From: Pelobacter seleniigenes DSM 18267
Lineage (GTDB): Bacteria > Desulfobacterota > Desulfuromonadia > Desulfuromonadales > Geopsychrobacteraceae
DNA: 64,000 bases
NCBI RefSeq assembly: GCF_000711225.1
Contig: NZ_JOMG01000002.1
Location: forward strand, 2,864,501 to 2,928,500
Reading direction: 5' to 3'
A program made the position numbers and the translations under genes. The notes below the pieces were generated by a model. The model did no database searches. It was not told where the DNA came from and saw only the letters and a program-made list of their open reading frames with translations. Below are positions 62,645 to 64,000 of this stretch, piece by piece (the stretch's first letter is position 1; the number at the start of each line of letters is the position of its first letter).

Positions 62645-63701
62645 ACTCAAAGTTTGTTTCTCTGTCTTTGTAGTATCCATTGAAATTGTAGTGCCCTTTA
62701 TAGAAGTATCCTTTTTCTTTCGGGAGGTAATGATCCCTAAGTTTTATTTTTGCGCCTATTTTCCCAACGAGATAGGTTCTTAAATCTTCTGTTGTATCGT
62801 TCTGGAATAATACTGAAAATTTAAAGTTTCCTACTTTGAATGTCGATGATGATCCATTTTTAAGGCCGAGAACTAAAAGATTGGCGTTAAAATTTTGAGT
62901 AAAAAAATATGATTCGCAATTTTTTTTGGGTAAATATTCTTTCTCTTTAATTTTTTTTGAAACATAGTCAGTAATATATTTACTGCAATTTTTTATAAAG
63001 AACTCGCTAAAGTAGACAGTATATTTTTCGCCTCCGATTATGACGACGGAAGGATCGCTTGAGGACATGCTGAAGGTAGAAAGCTCGTATTCGAACTCAT
63101 AATTATCGAATTCTAAAGCAGATTTTTCTGAAACGATTAATCTTTCAAGTGATCGGAAGTTTTCAAGGTCGAATATTTTTTCATGCACTGCAATGCAGAA
63201 ATCAATTTTGCATTTTGTTTTTTTTAGTCCACTTCCAATATTTCTTATCTTTGAAACAATTTTCATTTCCTCAGATTCAAGTAGCGGACTTTCTCGCAAG
63301 TCAGCAATTGCCGAATAGATGTTGAAACTGTTTTTGGGGGATCTAAATCCTGTACCGTACTGGATCGAAAGTTCCTGAAAATAGCTCAGGGTGATAGTCA
63401 GGTAAGAGTAAAATAATGGGTCAGGCCGGAACTTTGTCGTGATGTTGAGGTGGTTAGGGTTTCCTTGATCTTGTTCCGTCAAATCGAAACTCTGCTCTGG
63501 CTCAAAGAACGCACCGATATAATGAGCAAAATCGAGGAGTAGTTTTTTTATCTCTGTGCAGACTTTCTCCCTAGTGATGTCGGAAGAGGATTGGGGGACG
63601 ATTATCTCTATTCTACCTGCCCCTAGATGCATATCTGCTCCTGGTTTTGAAACCCCTGTGGTCGTGGAGAATTTTTTATCGTGGTCCATATATTCAATCA
63701 A
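62634..63701 (-). CDS. Hypothetical protein of the integrative element
   Basis: This 355-residue protein, TTG start at 63701 with AGGAG seven bases upstream (an ATG at 63689 lacks a site), is convergent with the recombinase gene and overlaps its end by 11 bases. It is soluble, rich in Lys, Phe, Tyr and Ser, with no signal peptide or membrane segment. No catalytic motif or family was recognised. The DNA is visibly AT-richer than its surroundings, as in cargo genes of mobile elements. Confidence 0.7.
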   Translation of the reverse strand: MIEYMDHDKKFSTTTGVSKPGADMHLGAGRIEIIVPQSSSDITREKVCTEIKKLLLDFAHYIGAFFEPEQSFDLTEQDQGNPNHLNITTKFRPDPLFYSYLTITLSYFQELSIQYGTGFRSPKNSFNIYSAIADLRESPLLESEEMKIVSKIRNIGSGLKKTKCKIDFCIAVHEKIFDLENFRSLERLIVSEKSALEFDNYEFEYELSTFSMSSSDPSVVIIGGEKYTVYFSEFFIKNCSKYITDYVSKKIKEKEYLPKKNCESYFFTQNFNANLLVLGLKNGSSSTFKVGNFKFSVLFQNDTTEDLRTYLVGKIGAKIKLRDHYLPKEKGYFYKGHYNFNGYYKDRETNFEFIS

Positions 63702-63788
63702 TTTTACTCTCCTGTCTTTGTGAAAGTCTCATGGAATTAACTTTGACAATATATTTCTGTCTGAGATGAATCCGTTTCCTTTTGTCAA

Positions 63789-63816
63789 CTCGCTTGGATT
63801 GCGCAATCCGAGCGAG
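63789..63816. promoter_or_regulatory. 28-bp near-perfect palindrome upstream of the hypothetical gene
   Basis: CTCGCTTGGATTGC and GCAATCCGAGCGAG are inverted copies with one T/G difference and no spacer. It lies about 90 bases upstream of the TTG start at 63701. It could be an operator or a recombinase site. The rest of 63702-64000 shows no supported gene. Confidence 0.5.
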
Positions 63817-64000
63817 AGGCTTAGTTGTCGCTAAAATGAGCAATGATCGTGAAATAATTCTATCGTAGCGTGGCCCCCTCCTCGGATGGGGAATGAAAAA
63901 AAGCTTAAAATTTAACATTTAACGATTTGGACAGTTTCGGGGCAAGGGTCGGAGGTTATTTGGGTACAATCAATTTCGATTGTGGCAGGAGGGGGCATCC

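Larger units (their letters stand above)
56992..64000. mobile_element. Left end of an integrative element inserted at tRNA-Asp
   Basis: The sequence changes at the tRNA-Asp 3' fragment from chromosome (left) to a different gene set (right): an 1815-residue recombinase-like protein and a lower-GC gene of unknown function. GCCGGTTTT at the end of the tRNA homology recurs at 57180-57188. The right boundary, with the intact tRNA-Asp, is outside the window, so size and type (genomic island, ICE or prophage) are unknown. Confidence 0.65.

Noticed and set aside
63694-63918. 74-codon minus-strand frame upstream of the hypothetical gene
   Set aside because: Very basic low-complexity product covering a palindrome; more likely promoter region.
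1-64000. CRISPR arrays, rRNA operons and complete tRNA genes
   Set aside because: No regularly spaced direct repeats and no rRNA or full tRNA sequence were seen; only a tRNA-Asp 3' fragment was found.

Overview
The window looks like a Gram-negative, anaerobic or facultatively anaerobic deltaproteobacterium of the Desulfuromonadales type. This is an inference from gene content: a Tsx-type outer-membrane channel, selenium-dependent molybdenum hydroxylase machinery, tripartite tricarboxylate (TTT) and TRAP solute uptake systems, a YdiJ-type flavoprotein and a 'VFPFLPR' TPR protein. No rRNA, complete tRNA or CRISPR array was seen.

Positions 1-22243 hold an anaerobic purine (xanthine/uric acid) utilisation locus. 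A co-directional run of 14 genes plus one truncated frame (1-17031) encodes YgeW, RidA, XdhD, SsnA, a hydantoinase, YgfK, YqeB, a three-subunit xanthine dehydrogenase (XdhABC), a guanine/8-oxoguanine/deoxyadenosine-type deaminase and a HAD phosphatase. It ends at a clear terminator. Facing it on the minus strand are an XdhC/CoxI-type cofactor protein, a Tsx-like channel and an NCS2 purine permease. A short AT-rich region with a perfect 11-bp dyad separates the permease from divergent yqeC-mocA. The genes fit one system: outer- and inner-membrane purine entry, two Mo hydroxylases with Se/Mo cofactor maturation, ring-opening hydrolases, and RidA to clear enamine by-products.

Positions 22644-28246 carry housekeeping or accessory genes: a PiT-type phosphate permease with a PhoU-like tail, an atypical Nramp-like transporter coupled to a small P-loop ATPase, a glutathione S-transferase and a tandem Bfd-like ferredoxin. 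Two non-coding inverted-repeat elements lie here.

Positions 28777-47276 look like an organic-acid (2-hydroxyacid/sugar-acid) island. It has two TTT systems (one with an HD-domain hydrolase inserted), a YdiJ-like FAD/Fe-S dehydrogenase, a LysR regulator, and a TRAP transporter followed by an SMP-30 lactonase, an Ldh2-type dehydrogenase, an RraA-like lyase and a D-isomer-specific dehydrogenase. By eye it is less GC-rich than the purine locus.

Positions 47450-56900 are a patchwork: an MFS exporter, a decayed GNAT gene, a small membrane protein, two MITE-like elements, hipBA with three operator-like repeats, an IS3-type orfA remnant, a membrane-anchored beta-propeller protein, an ABC1/UbiB kinase and a TPR protein.

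At 56992-57039 there is only the 3' part of a tRNA-Asp gene, still followed by its own terminator on the chromosome side. I read it as the distal att junction of an integrative element that runs off the right end of the window. The first element gene encodes an 1815-residue protein that appears to contain several tyrosine-recombinase modules in tandem: one with a complete catalytic hexad near the C terminus and at least two degenerate ones upstream. A lower-GC gene of unknown function lies convergent to it. This fused multi-recombinase and its tRNA-Asp att site are the most novel-looking system in the window.
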